DNA of 64,000 nucleotides from Gnetum montanum (Eukaryota > Streptophyta > Gnetopsida > Gnetales > Gnetaceae), in contig MNCI01023457.1 of the NCBI GenBank assembly GCA_015680685.1, positions 1,221,654 through 1,285,653 on the forward strand. The letters are read 5' to 3'. Under the pieces are notes generated by a model. It saw only the letters and a list, made by a program, of their open reading frames with translations, was not told the origin of the DNA and searched no databases. Position 1 is the stretch's first letter. Every line of letters starts with the position of its first letter. A program made the translations under genes and the position numbers. Of this stretch, positions 10,457 to 23,200 are shown in pieces.

Positions 10457-13400
10457 CTACCAATTGGGAGAGAACTTGGTTTCTTTGAAGTTTGAAAAAT
10501 AGTGAAGCACTAGATGACCTTCATGAATCTCTTTGACTTGAATGTGTCTAGAATAATGGTGCTCAATATATGCTTGATATTCATGTAAGTGACAAAAATT
10601 AGCTTGTTGATGTTCTTTGAGAAGATCTAACTCAATGCATTGCATGTTGTTGTTGTCCTAATTTGAACACTAATGGTAGTAATATTTCCTTAGGACATTA
10701 GGTTAGGAAATAGGAAGTATGACTAATAACTATATGAAAAGTAATATGATAGAATTACAGGACATAGGCTAGTTGTATATTCCAATTGTGTTGGATTTTA
10801 TTAACCATGGTACAGAGAAAATTGAGAAGATTTTTATTGATAGAATTAGATTAACTGTTAGTTTGAGGCTAGTAAGGTGATGAAAAATATTTCATGATGT
10901 GATGCATGGAGCAAAAATCAACTACCTTCTTGCTTTTGAACTAAGGTCCTTTGTGAGTTACAATTTGGAGAGGTACATTGAAGCGAGTTATTATGTGGTT
11001 AAGGATGAAATGATAGATAAAGTGGAACTTGGTGGAACATAAAGGAATAGATTCTACTTACTTAGTGAAGTATTATGTAGTAGTTAGAATAAATTGGTGC
11101 TTAGAAAATAAAGGAGAGGTCATAGTACCAATAAGATCTAGAAACCATTTTTAAAAGGGCCATATTATCTAAGACATGATAACCTCATATGAAGTAACGT
11201 AGATGAGAGAGCCATGCATTTGGCAAGTATCACATGTCTTAACTAGGTGATAAGCATCTTTGGCTAATGTTGATCACTAATAGCTCAAAGAAATGATGCG
11301 AGTACCTAAGGATCATGAACCTATGTGTCTATCACAAAATCCCAAGTGAATTTGATCAAGGATTATCTTAGAATCTATAAGACAAAGATAACATAGAAGA
11401 ACACCCAGAGAAGAAAGTCAACAAATGATATTAGGACTCACTAATCGAAAATCTGAACTATTTTTATGCAAAGCATCCTTTTAAGCAAACATGAGATGAT
11501 TAGTAGTTTTCCCAATTATAAGATAGTGAAGAAGATCACTATATTATTGATTGTCATCTTCTAAATTAACAATGCTTACCAATAAATTATGAGATTATGT
11601 GATAAGTGTCAAGAAAATGAATTGCATGAGTTGATCTTGCATAGTGGAAGGATCACCATAGATGGTGAAGGGTTGCAAATGCATGAGCTAATATGTTTTG
11701 ATGATATGGAATGTGTCTTAAAGTATGAGGAGAGAAAGAAAAGAGAAGTTCTTAGTCATTTGTAGTTAAGAAACCAAGTGAGGAGCCTTGCAATCATAGT
11801 GATCATTAACTTGATTTATGATGAGCTGAGGGTCTCCTTAAATAGTAATAGTTTTGACTTGATTTTGCAAAGCTAGCAAGAGACCTCATATTCAGCTAAG
11901 TTATTAGTGGAAGGGAAATCAAACTTGTAACTTTGATAGAGAACTTGTTTAGTAGAAAGGATAAGGACACAAGCTGCACTAGATCTGAAGGATGTGTATG
12001 CTTCATTGAAGTAAAGGATAGCATTCGCATCCTTAACATTAGTGTGTAAGTTGTGAATAATGTTGGTTATTTTAGAGGATGAGATGAGATCATCTATAAC
12101 TCGATATTTAATTAAGTGCTAGGATAGAAAATAAAGATCAAAAGCAGTGAGGAAGGTCTTCCAATGAGCTAAGTGATGATTATCGAAAGGGTTGTTAGCA
12201 ATGACTTTAGGGATGTTATCTTTGTAGATAATAAAGATCTTAGATAATTTCTTCACTTTTTGAGGGAAAATATAAGACTTAGATAATACTTTTCAATGTC
12301 AAAGTATTTAGTCTCATAGTTTGAAACAGGATTAGATATATAGTAAATGGGAAGGTCAACTCCATCTTCTTACCTTTGGGAGCATAATGAATATGAAATG
12401 ATTAGATTTAGAAAGGTAGAGATAGAAAGGTTGATCGAATTATGGAGGGTGAAGAATGAGAAGAGTGGTCAAGGCTTCTTTGATAGAATCAAGGGCCTTT
12501 TAACACTTATCCTAAAATAAAGAAGTTGATTTTTGAAGTAAATGGGTTAAAAGATAAAGGTGATAAGTGAAGTTGTAAATGAAGAAATGCATGGATTGAA
12601 GATAACCTTATAGAATACACATATATCTAATATCTTTAGGAGGATCAACATCTAGAATAACTTTAATCTTATCAGGGTCAACATCAATGCCATCTTGAGA
12701 AATAAGGTAACCCAACATCTTGCCTGTAAGAACTCCAAAAATGCATTTCTTGGGATTAAAACTTAGGTTAAACTTATAATAGTGGGTTATAACTTAATCT
12801 AAGGAAGAAATGTGAGTTGCTAAGGTGAATTTGATGGTAAAATCATCAAAATAGTCATTAACTACTTTGAACATTATGTCATTAAAGATAAAAGTCATAG
12901 GTCATTAATAAGCAGCTTCAACATTCTTGAGCCCAAATGGCATTTTCGTGTAGCAAAATGTTCCCCAAGGAATCATGCATGTGGTATATTGATAGTGCTA
13001 TAGATTTATCTAGATTTGGTTATAACCAAAAACCTCATCCATGAAGGATAGAAGGGCATGACTAGTTATAGAGTCAATTAGCTAATTAATGTTAGGCAAA
13101 GGAAAGTCATCCTTAAGAGTGATCTTGTTATGGTCTTAAAAGTCAATGCACATGCAAATGAAATCATTGTTTTTGGGAACTACAACCATGTTAGAAACTT
13201 AATCAAAATAGTCAACAGGATGGATGAATTCAGCATTTTAGAGTTTATTAATCTTTTCTTTTATAGCAAGAGCTATAGTTGGATGGATTTATCTAACCTT
13301 TTGTTTAATAGGCTTAGAATATTCTTTCAAGATGAGGTTATGTTCAACCAACTTTTGGTCTAGACTAGGCATGTCAATGTGTCCCCAAGTAAAAGCAATC

Positions 13401-13760
13401 AAGCACTTTTGCAAGGTAGCTAGAATGGAATTTCAAAGGTCTTAGGAAAGGAGAGAATTAAGTTGAAGAATCTTTTTTTCACCCTTACAACTTACTATAG
13501 GATTGTCAATCAGTTGATTACTAGTCAAAAGAGGTTCTCAATATAGGAAAGAGAAGTCTAATTGAGATAAGATTTTATCCTCAGTAACATCTAAAGAGGA
13601 TATAAGAGAAGCTAGATTTTACATTAAGTCAAGAAAAGAGGGATTTAGATTTCTACATACCTCGCTTGTAGGGTGACTCATGAAAAAATGTTGAAGTAGA
13701 GACTCTAGGAAATTAGCCATGTTCACTTAGGTGAGAATTAAGAGGTCATATTTGCCATTT
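10457..13760 (-). pseudogene. Element C pol remnant (RT, RNase H, second RNase H, integrase)
   Basis: Read from 13760 down, the minus strand matches the pol of A in order. HALLSFMDEVFGYNQI, then WGTFCYTKMPFGLKN and NDYFDDFTIK are RT blocks; the catalytic YVDD is changed to YFDD. NPKKCIFGVLTGKMLGY follows at about 12750. Near 12200-12240 comes an IIYKDN stretch like ICKDN in A. At 12020-11860 AILYFNEAYTSFRSSAACV and STNNLAEYE match the second RNase H, with the DGAS position changed to NEAY. The integrase C-terminus is at 10645-10457, ending KFSPNW. Many stops and shifts make it nonfunctional. Confidence 0.75.
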
Positions 13761-13801
13761 GAGAGAAAATATTAAAAGCTAAGCTAAAAACATAAAAAAA
13801 A

Positions 13802-13806
13802 CTAGT
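13802..13806. repeat. Target-site duplication of element B, left copy (CTAGT)
   Basis: CTAGT precedes the 5' LTR of B and recurs exactly at 49878-49882 after its 3' LTR. This proves one insertion event into element C. Confidence 0.85.
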
Positions 13807-15569
13807 TGAAACACCATAGATTTTCAAGGCATTCTTGCTTCACTAGGTCCTTGGAATTTAGGCAGCGTCATGACACTTTGGCAAGAAATGGATGCTCTAA
13901 GTTTAGACTGTCTAGTTTGGCAAATTTTCTATGTCCAGTGTTGACAAGCCCAATGGACTCTCTGGCCTACCCACATGGGTAGTTCATCCAGCTGATAGTC
14001 TACTCAGAAGCGATGCATGGGGTTGTTGGCAGTGTTCAGGCTACGCAAAATAGTTCGACAAGTTTTCTAGTTAAGAAGTTTGCTACACTATGTTATGCTA
14101 TGTAGGGTAGCAGGCCTCAGAAGATAGTTTCAAGATGAAGTGCTACGCTATGCAGTGTAGCACAACGTAGCGAAAGCAAGATAGAAAGGCCTAGCTTACT
14201 TAGTGATTTCAATTGCACTTAGCAAGCACCCCCGGCCTTTCAAAACCAGTTGCTTCACTCAACTTCAAGTCTTTTAGAAAAACTCCTTTCACTAGAAAAG
14301 TAGCAAATTAAGCAAAAAAGTAGGCTATGTTGGCTACTACGCTATTCTATGCTACATAGCGTAGCGATGATGCAAGAACAACGAAAGGAATCTCAGAATG
14401 CAGGATCAGTAAGTTCGCAAGCTTCACATCGCAAAGAGAAAAAGTTGTAGATTGTCAGCACGATCTTTAAACAAACATGTATAATGCGAATTGTAGTTAA
14501 GGCTAGCTACTACACTATGCTACACTGCAGAGTGTAGCATAGCATAGCAAACATGCATAAGCAACCAACACACTTCAAAGGCTTCTAGCATTTGCAATTA
14601 ACTCCAATGTAAACTTCTTCTTCGAACTGGTGGCTATGCTATGCTACGCTACATAGCGTAGTAGGTAGCTATGCTACATCAAACATGCTACGCTCCACAG
14701 TGTAGCATAGCATAGCAGGTGGCTACGCTACATCGGTGTACTTCACTCCTTGTTTGCATTGTTGGCACACTTGATCTCAGCACCTCCAGTTTCAATAACG
14801 TGATTGTAGTGTGGTAGGCTCGTCAATCAATCAGCTTTGCATGTCCATGCAGCAAGGACATGTCAACACCTTGTGGGTCCAGGACACGTGGCATCCAAAC
14901 CTCATCTCTCGCATGCTCCTAGCCCTATAAATACCCCAATGAGCAATGCTCAAAGGGTTGGCAAAATTACAAGTTGGCAAATTTGGCAAATTTGGGCAAA
15001 AACTGTAGTTGGTAAATTTGAGAAGAATTGGCAATCTTGAGCATTGTTAACATTGGCAAGTTGACAAAAATCAAATAGTTATCATTCCCATTTGGTATGT
15101 TGTTAGCTCCTTTCTATTTCCCTTGAAGCATTTTGCATCGTTAGCTCTTGAGTCCGCGTTCAAGCGTACAATTGGCTTGCTTTGAACGTCTTTGGTTACT
15201 TTTGGGATCTCTGTGCTTCCTAGCATTGCACAGCTAATTGTATCCACCTTGACAAAGTAAAGCCATGATCTTGAAGTGGTGCATTTCTTAACTCCAGTTT
15301 ACTTCATTCTCTTGTTTATCATTGCATTTTACATCATTTTCATTTCCTCACATATAATAATCATTATTTTACGTTATAAAAATTATTTTTAAATTACACA
15401 TTTGCAAAAGGTTTAGTGACACCGATTAAGTCCTTGTCTGATTGACCAGATTGTTCAAGGCATCCTGTTTCTATTTTATCCAACATGGCCCTCACACGGA
15501 TTTGGGGTTAAGACTGTTTGACTGATGACCTCTCGGTGTTTTCAGCAGCCAACATTTTTGATTGTTATA
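13807..15569 (+). repeat. Element B 5' LTR
   Basis: It aligns with 48108-49877; by eye about one base in ten differs in sampled stretches. It begins TGAAACACCAT and ends near GATTGTTATA; the 3' copy ends GATCGCTACC, so the ancestral CA end is lost in both. Clusters of palindromic GCTACGCTA/TAGCGTAGC units lie at about 14086-14170, 14325-14365, 14500-14550 and 14632-14725. Confidence 0.9.
14926..14933 (+). promoter_or_regulatory. Element B LTR promoter TATA box
   Basis: TATAAATA in the context CCCTATAAATACC is kept in both LTRs (here and at 49234-49241). Transcription of the element RNA would start some 30 bases downstream. Confidence 0.6.
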
Positions 15570-15575
15570 GTTTTC

Positions 15576-15592
15576 TAGCTCTAGAAGAAGGG
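15576..15592 (+). promoter_or_regulatory. Element B primer-binding site (tRNA-Asn)
   Basis: TAGCTCTAGAAGAAGGG differs at three of 17 bases from TGGCGCTAGAAGGAGGG, the complement of plant tRNA-Asn plus CCA. Two of the changes are G to A. It lies six bases after the LTR end. Confidence 0.75.
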
Positions 15593-15978
15593 CCTTTTGG
15601 TGGCCTTTTCATGTTTTATGGTAGTCCTGTAAGTGTTCTGCAACTTGATGCATACTAGCGTAAACTTGACACCCTTTTGTGGTTGTTTACGCATCGTGTG
15701 GTGTAGATTGGTCGCTTTGATGGTTCCTTTGGAACCCTATAGGACATAAAGCCTTCGACCACCATTTGACCCACTCATTTCACGGTAGTCTTGCATGTGT
15801 TTTGTACCCCATCACGCACTAGCATAAACTTGACATCCTTTGTGGTTGTTTACACATTGTGTGGTATAGATTGGTCACTCCAATAGTTCCTTCGGAACCC
15901 TGCAAGACATAAAGCCTTAGATCACCCCTAGATCATCTATATTTTTCCCTTGTTTACACTTCTTATAGCCTGACAACA
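15593..15978 (+). repeat. Element B leader with ~163-base tandem duplication
   Basis: Two copies of a unit beginning GGTAGTCNTG and ending GACATAAAGCCTT lie at about 15621-15762 and 15784-15925. Both hold TTGTGGTTGTTTAC and GATTGGTC. The role is unknown; the position between primer site and gag suits packaging or translation signals, but this is inference. Confidence 0.6.
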
Positions 15979-18900
15979 ATGACTTCTTCAACTACCGCCG
16001 TTGCTACTGCTAACCTTGAAATTCCTGTTCTAGTTCAAGGCATCATAAGTGTCAAGCAACAACTCAGCTTGATGCTGGGGCCACATCGATCCCTCAGGAT
16101 CCAAAACCAGGGATCTGAGGGCTTGGCCCAACAACACGAGCAATACAACTTTCTTTATGCTAAGGTGCAGGCAAACCTACCCTTAGATGTGCAAGAACTC
16201 GAAGACAAATGTAGCTTTGAGTCTACTTACTGCGAAGGGAAGGAATTTATTCCCACTATCGGTGTTTCCATCCCATTAACACAGATGAACTAATGGCTTA
16301 TAGATTAGCTGATCTAGGTCCTTAGGCTGGGGAGCTGCAAGACACAGCATCTAACCATGATGAGGCTTTCCAGGACAGACAGGAAGAACTAGATTCCCAA
16401 TCCGACCAGGGAGGGTGTCAAACCAACCCTACCACCATTCCTCCCACCCCATCCTTCTGGACAAACCCACTCTATACCGCTGCTCCCTTCCTGATCATGT
16501 TTGCATTGTTACAATCCATGATTATAGTGGTAATGGGTAGCCATGCCACATCCTTGGCGTATCAACACGCCTACTCCCCTGTTTCATTCTTAGCCACTAC
16601 TCCTCTGCCAACCATTCCCCAGTCTATTCTTGTATTGCATCATGCATCTGTTATGACTACCCTACCATAAATTCACACCATTCCTACCCTAAAGTTGTGT
16701 GTAGTCCTTGCTTCCATTCCTGTGTCTACACCTATCCCACCGTCAGTGATGGGCCCAGGCCTGTCCACATGGTGGACCCCATTTACTTCTTCTCCTGCTA
16801 TGCTACCATCATAGATGTCTCGTTATGCCTAACATCAGACCTACCAAGCCCCACAAATAGTACAACCTAGTGCAAGACTATGGTATGTTCCATTGGCTGC
16901 ACAAATATCCTATCCCATAACACAACCCGTAGCTATTGCTCCAACCGCACCACCTGCCAGGTGGTGGACAGTGCAAGCAACACTGTTCATAGGGGCCACC
17001 CCAATGGCACCATCGATGGGTCACATTGCTGCCCCTACCATTCCATAGATGGGAGCTACCTTAGTGGTTCCCCAACTATCTGCATAATCCCCAGGTTTGG
17101 ATCAAGAGTTCCAACTTAGACAGATCCTTACTGAGGAAATAAAATGCCTCAAGGCTGTCGGGTTTGATAGGGTACAAGTCATGGACTTCTAACAAGATGA
17201 TCCCATCAACCTGGTAGTCCCTGCATTAATGTTACCCCTAGGGATGTCACTCCCCCATTTCACAAAATGAAGGGGATACCAATGCACACCTTGTTATGTT
17301 TAGGTCTGAGTCCCTTCTTCTGCAACAATGGTCGCACATGATCATCCATGTCTTTTCCATGTATTTGACTGAAAAAGCCTTGGATTGGTATCGTGCACTT
17401 CCATGCTCCTCAATATCAACCCTAGAGGAACTTCTGACCTAGTTTGTGACACGTTTCAAGTACAACTTAAGACCAAAGGTCACGCTAGATCAGTTGATGA
17501 GTGTAAAACAAGACCTGCTAGAACCAATCTAGACATTCATCCAACATTGGACTGTGACCCTGAACAAAATCAGTGAGCCCATTGTAGAGGCCCACTTGTT
17601 GGCCATCTTCAAGGATGTAGTGAATGACTTTATTAATTCTAAGTTGTATTATCTCGTTCCATGCACTCTCAGTCAGGGTTTCACCCAGACTAAGAGCATA
17701 CAGGATGCAGCTGAGGCAAGCAAAGACCTAGCCTACGTTGCATACAAGAACACCTTCATGAAGAAGGACAAGGGTAAGGCTACAACAACCATAGCGGCCA
17801 TTGTGGCAAATGAGGCCAAACCCAAACCTAACAAGAACAACAATAAGAACAACAAGAAACTAGCCACACTTGTAGCTAACCCCATGCCCAAATAGGACAA
17901 CACACTGTAACCTTCTACATCTACACCTAAGACATTTGTACCACCTAAACTGAACTTTGAGTGTAAAGATCGCTCAAAGTATACCTCGCTACTCATCAAG
18001 CCTTCAGATATTTTGAAGTAGTTACTGGTGGCAGGGTACATCCAACATAAGTGGATGTCGAAGGAGGGGGTGAGGAAGCATCAGCAGTACTATGAACTCC
18101 TCAGAAACTCCTCGTTGGCTTTACCCAACAAGTCCCTAGTTCCTAAGGATTTCAAGCTAGAGCAGTTCCTTGACTACCATCAACAGTGTGGTTATGACAC
18201 GGATTACTGCATGGCATTAAAGAACGATATCCAAAGGATGATCGATCAAGGGAAATTGGTGCTAGATGAAAGTAATCTAGTACATCTTGATAATCAATCT
18301 TTGCACGTCTACACTAACCCTCTCAATGCCAACAATGCTGGTTACACCATCAACACGATCAACATTGACAGTAATCCTAGACTACCCCAGCAGTCATTTG
18401 TAGTTCGTGTGCCTCAACGTAGCACACCAACATCACTAGCGGCTAATTAAAGTCCGTAGCAACCTTTTGTCCTAAGAATCCCTCCCCAGGCATCTACCCT
18501 TGCACCACTTGTTAGAAAAACTGCACCACCACCTCGTGCCCTAACAATGTTAGCTCCATTTGTTATTAGGGAGCCAAGCCATGCAATAGCCCCCACCCTG
18601 CATAAGGCAGCTTCACAGACTTCTTGTCCTAGGAAACGATAAGTGTACTTCATAGGTGAGATGTCAAGGGAAAGTATTGCTTCAGGTACTTCCAAGCCTA
18701 TGTCCTTACCCCCTGCATCTATGCCCTCATCGCCAAAACATAACATTGCTACTCATGCATAGTCTTTACCACCTCGTCCAAAAGGATCTAAACCCAGACC
18801 TGAAACTGTCCCTCCTCGGGAAATTTATCTTCTGAGACGAATAGAAGAGGAGAAAGGTAGTAAACCAAAAAGTGGCCAAGACCTCTTGAGTGCCCTCACA

Positions 18901-19143
18901 CAAGTCAAGTAAGCTCTGAAATAGAAAAATACTATGCTGAGCTTGTACAACCTAATCATGATGTCTACTGCACACCGTGAGGCTTTGGTCCACATGTTAA
19001 TGGTAATTTCGCTTGATGAGAACATGCCAGCGGAAGAGAAAGCGATCCATTTGGTCATGCTTCCTTCTGTGCCTATAGAGCCAAATCCATGAGAACTGAC
19101 TTTTTGTGATGATTCCATTACGGAAGACCTTGAAAAGGATCAG
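15979..19143 (+). pseudogene. Element B gag
   Basis: Gag-pro of B is one reading frame from the ATG at 15979 to 19743, broken by in-frame stops. The N-terminal part (15979-16293) carries GPHRSLRIQ, matching GTHRSLRLQG in A. After a Pro-rich segment, the core with FVTRFKYNL (about 17443-17469) and EPIVEAHLLAIFKDVVNDF (17575-17631) matches the Retrotrans_gag domain of A. The C-terminal part has CGYDTDYCMALKNDIQRMID (about 18187-18246). Stops at 17440 and 17512 fall where A has Gln. No zinc knuckle of CCHC type is seen, as in A. The start was chosen by alignment with the gag start of A. Confidence 0.8.
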
Positions 19144-19743
19144 GTGACTACAACACCTCTCTTCATCACAATTCGAGTCAGCCAACATAAGATCCAAAGG
19201 GTACATGTTGATGATGGAGCTGCTCCAAATATCATCCCTTTCCCTATTGTGGATAAGCTGGGTTTGGTTGACCAAATCATACTGACAACAACGTCATGCC
19301 TAAAGTCATTCAATGGGGCACATGTTGTTGTGAAAGGCATGGTCCATATTGACTTCGTGGTAGGGGACCAGTTCCCCACAAACACAACGTTCATCATGGT
19401 TAAAGAGATGCATAGGTTTACCCCAAACTTGGGGAGGTCATGGTTAGCACAGGTTAGGGCTGTCTCTTCGCCCATTCATCAGGAGATCCATCTACCTTAT
19501 GTAGGGAGGAAGGTGGTGATCCATGGCAATGAGGTAGTAACACAAGCTATCAATAACGTAGACATGGAACAGGGCTTAGAGGTTGTAATCTCTGAGAATG
19601 AAGCACCTGTCTTTGTACACACTAATCATTTGGCAAGAGAACTGGCTCAATATGCTGGTTTAGAAAATGAAAACATGTGGGCTGAGTTGCCCTTCCAAGT
19701 AGGGGACAATGATATAGATGAAGGCCCTGGCAAAGCATGTTAG
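19144..19743 (+). pseudogene. Element B aspartic protease
   Basis: This open stretch continues the gag frame. RVHVDDGAAPNII holds the catalytic Asp-Gly-Ala triad of retropepsins. SFNGAHVVVKG, VGDQFPTNT and NLGRSWLAQ follow in the order seen in A (LGRPWLAQ). QEIHLPY is identical in both. The enzyme would dimerise and cut Gag-Pol. The stretch itself is uninterrupted for 199 codons, but stops upstream in the same frame prevent translation from the gag start. Confidence 0.85.
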
Positions 19744-20250
19744 CCTTATGCCTTATCCAATCCACGATGGGTCAATAAACAGTTACACATAGCATAGCAA
19801 CCCTGCTACTTCTTGCTCAGTCACCATCCTTTGTACATTTACTGCCTTCTTGTTTTGCATCCATCCATCTATGCTAGGTACTAATTAGCTGTTCTTTAAA
19901 TCGTTAGCGTATCACTTCTTTACCACATCGTGGCCTGAAATGGCCTAAAACTATGCTACTATCCGATGGCCCAAAATGGCCTAAAACTACGCTACCATAC
20001 CATTGTCTGAAATGGCCTAAAAGTAGTGTAGGCTCGAAATGGCCTAAAACTAGCAATGACCCAAAATGGCCTAAAACTAAAACAACAAAATCAAAAACTT
20101 AACATAAAATCAATCACATAGATAACACATAAGTTAGCGTAGAACCAATTCCTTTGCCAAAATTCTCCTTTTTCATTCAAAACTTTTGTCACTTAAACAA
20201 TGTTTATAAAAGTTTTACAAAAAATTCAAAATTTCAAAAATCCCATGCTG
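19744..20250 (+). repeat. Spacer with ~25-base minisatellite, element B
   Basis: At about 19925-20085 a unit of the type TGGCCTGAAATGGCCTAAAACTACGCT occurs about five times with variation. The same motif, on the matching element strand, occurs in A at 41535-41630. The rest of the spacer holds no gene; it ends at the stop of the antisense gene. Confidence 0.65.
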
Positions 20251-23200
20251 TCACGGGTTATCTTCACTTGCATCATCTTCGTCTATATCGTTACCTGCAG
20301 CATCATTCCCTTCAGCATCTCCTTTCTTTGCACTGCTTGCTACTACCTCTTCATTTTTGCCCTCTATGGGCCCTGCATCTTCATCTGGAACCTGCATTGT
20401 AAAAGTGAATTAGTCAGCTAGAGCAACACATGAAAAGCTAGAATAAAGCGTAAGACTTTTCCATAGTAGAAAGTGACTAACCTGAGATGGCCCTAAGTCT
20501 ACCTCAAAGGGTATGTGATCTAAACCAAGCCTGACGTGATGCCAGACCTTTTCCTTAGTAATGTTTACCCAATGCCTATCGCTTGGTTCAGCGTCTGCAG
20601 TAACTTTCTCCTTTTCAACAGCCATCCATCTCAATGGTCCCGAAGAAAAGGAAGTGGTAGCAGTTTCACCTATGGGAAGATCCACTTCTTATTCAAGAGA
20701 TTCATTGACCTTTACCTGATCCATGAAATTGTTGTAAACCTCAGAAGTGCCAATGGCATTCATGAATTATTCATAGGTAAACGCCTTCACTGAAGCATCC
20801 CTGTATAGTTTGTAGTAGGTGGCACATTGTAGTTTATACATATGTTTATGATTTTTCTGGGATTGCCCCCTCTCATAAACTCTGGCACTGTAGTCTTTCC
20901 AGTCCTAGTTCTTCTGAGCCAATAAGTCCATCTACATCTGCTATTCTATTATCTTCCAAGTGGCCTCATTGTTGCACTGCACGACTGTCCAGTATCTAGC
21001 ATAATCTATGACAACTGTGCACCAACTGCCATCATTGGTATCACGAGCTAGGACAAACTTGTACCTGGATCAGAGATCTCCCGTTTCGGTGCTCAGTTCA
21101 ACCTTCTCTTTCTCAGCCTTCTAGACCCGTTTCCATAGGTCCTCATTGATGTGCCTACACTCCCACAAGGAGCATGCCGAGTGTAAAGCACATTTTCTAG
21201 CCTCGTCGTATATGCAACGAGGCACCTCATCCACTTCAGGCAGGAATGTAGGCACGTTGCCAAGTTTCAATGCCCATGTCAGGTCCCACTTGAGTCAAGA
21301 GGCTGTGACCATACAAAGAGTGTATTAGTCACATTATCTTAGCAAAGTTTGCAAATTCAAGAACTCTAGCATAGCAATATGAAAGAGCTTAGCATAGCTA
21401 CTTTACTTACCTACTTCAGGATTGACCTATCTGAGATGGTTGATCATGTCGTCGATGACCCCTTGCATGAATGTGAGCTTGTTGGGGGTCTCAGCCCATG
21501 GTTCTAGGCAAATCAGAGGAGGTCCTGCAGCATTAACAGTGGTGTCTGTCATGCAACCAAATGTGTTAGTAATGACCAAGGTGGACTGCAATAAAGTTGT
21601 GAGTAACGCATACGACAATATAAGGGCTCCTACCCAGTAAACCCTCAGGGGTGATAACGGGGGGATCGCCCATTGACACATCATCGAATATATTGTCAAA
21701 CTCACCAACATCTAATTGTAGTTCCCCTCCTTTCTGACTCAAAACTATGGCATCATCCTTAGCATTCGTTTGTTCCCTCAATGCTAAACTACGTTTGGTA
21801 AAGGGATCTCCAGTAGAAGTCCCTTCCAGGTTGATGCGTTCTTCTTTATTTATTGTAGCCTTTCCTTTTGAGGCACCAACATCCTCTTCATCCATAGGAG
21901 ACTCCTCTTCATCTCAAAAAATGTCCTTCTCGTCAGTAGGAGGATTTTCCTTGACAATAAGAGCCCCTTCCTTAGTGATAGGAGCTCCTTCCCTCTTGAT
22001 TGAGGCCCTTTCCTTTAAGACTGGGACATTCATGTCTTTATTTGTCACCCCTGTCTTGGGGGACAACACCTCTTTGTCACCTTCTTATTCTTCTTCTTCT
22101 TCCTCTGGAAGCAAAAAATATATTCATGTTATAGCTTAAACCATGTTAGCTAAAGTAGGTGCTACACTATGCTACACTACTTAGCGTAGCACAGCATAGC
22201 AAGCATTTAGTCAAGAGGAAAAAAGACAAGGATAGAAAAGAGCATTTACCGATGGGAGGCTGTGTCCTGCATAGCTTAAACCACAGTGTCCACCCATCCT
22301 CTTCTTCCATATGGAGGGTCTTCTTAGCTGAAGGAGGCCTCTTTTGTTGCATCTTAGTGGCCACTATCTTGGTGATGAGACGTTTCCCCTACAATATGCT
22401 CCCTATAGCAACAGCAGGTGCCTCTCCCACGTTGTCCTAGCCACAAAAGTTGTGGGTCACTCGATCCCTAGTCATCATAGAAAATGACTCCCCAATATCT
22501 TCTGGGGGATCTTGGGCTTGAGTGGTCTGGAGGATTTGGCAAATCCATGGTTTGGAAATCTAGTTGCGATCTTGCATAACCTAGACTCCATTCTCAGGGA
22601 TTACCAAAAACTCTGCAAAACACTACAAGAAGGCTATGTAAAAGATGTAGTGCACATTGAAGTGAGACTCCTGCTTCTTATGAAGCACGATGATTTCAGT
22701 TTGCAAACCCTTTCATAGATACATAGTCCAGTTGTAGAGAGCCCCCTCTTCCATGACCTCCTACATCATCCAGGCTTGCTCCATCCCAATGATCTTTCCT
22801 TGGGAAAGCAATTGGGGGAAGGCACGAGCATGGAAGATGGGATAAACCTCTTTGGCAGATCTTGGATTGACCTTCTCCATGAGGATCTCCTTTTGTCCTT
22901 TTGTAATCTCTAGCCACTTCTCAATGTCATCCCTTTGATGATTCACCTATGTTTTAGTCTTTGACCCTATAGGGATGCCATTAGCAGGGACACTGGAAAG
23001 GTTAGTGAATAGCTGGTCATTGATTTCAAGGACCACCCACACGTCGTGTACATGTGTGTGGAAGCGATCTGCCTTTTTGGAGAAGGAGTCCACCAGGGTG
23101 AGCATCTCAGTGGTGTGGATGCTTGGATTTGGGGCTAGGAACAAATCCATGAGCCTAGCATCTTGAAGGTGCTTGGTCAGGGATTTTGAGGCCACGTTGC

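Noticed and set aside
14831-15040. Paired open frames on both strands of the B LTR (also 49139-49342)
   Set aside because: They lie over the LTR promoter and early transcript region and recur only because both LTRs do.
21422-22440. Plus-strand open frames of 70-130 codons in element B
   Set aside because: They are antisense shadows of exons 4-6 of the minus-strand gene.
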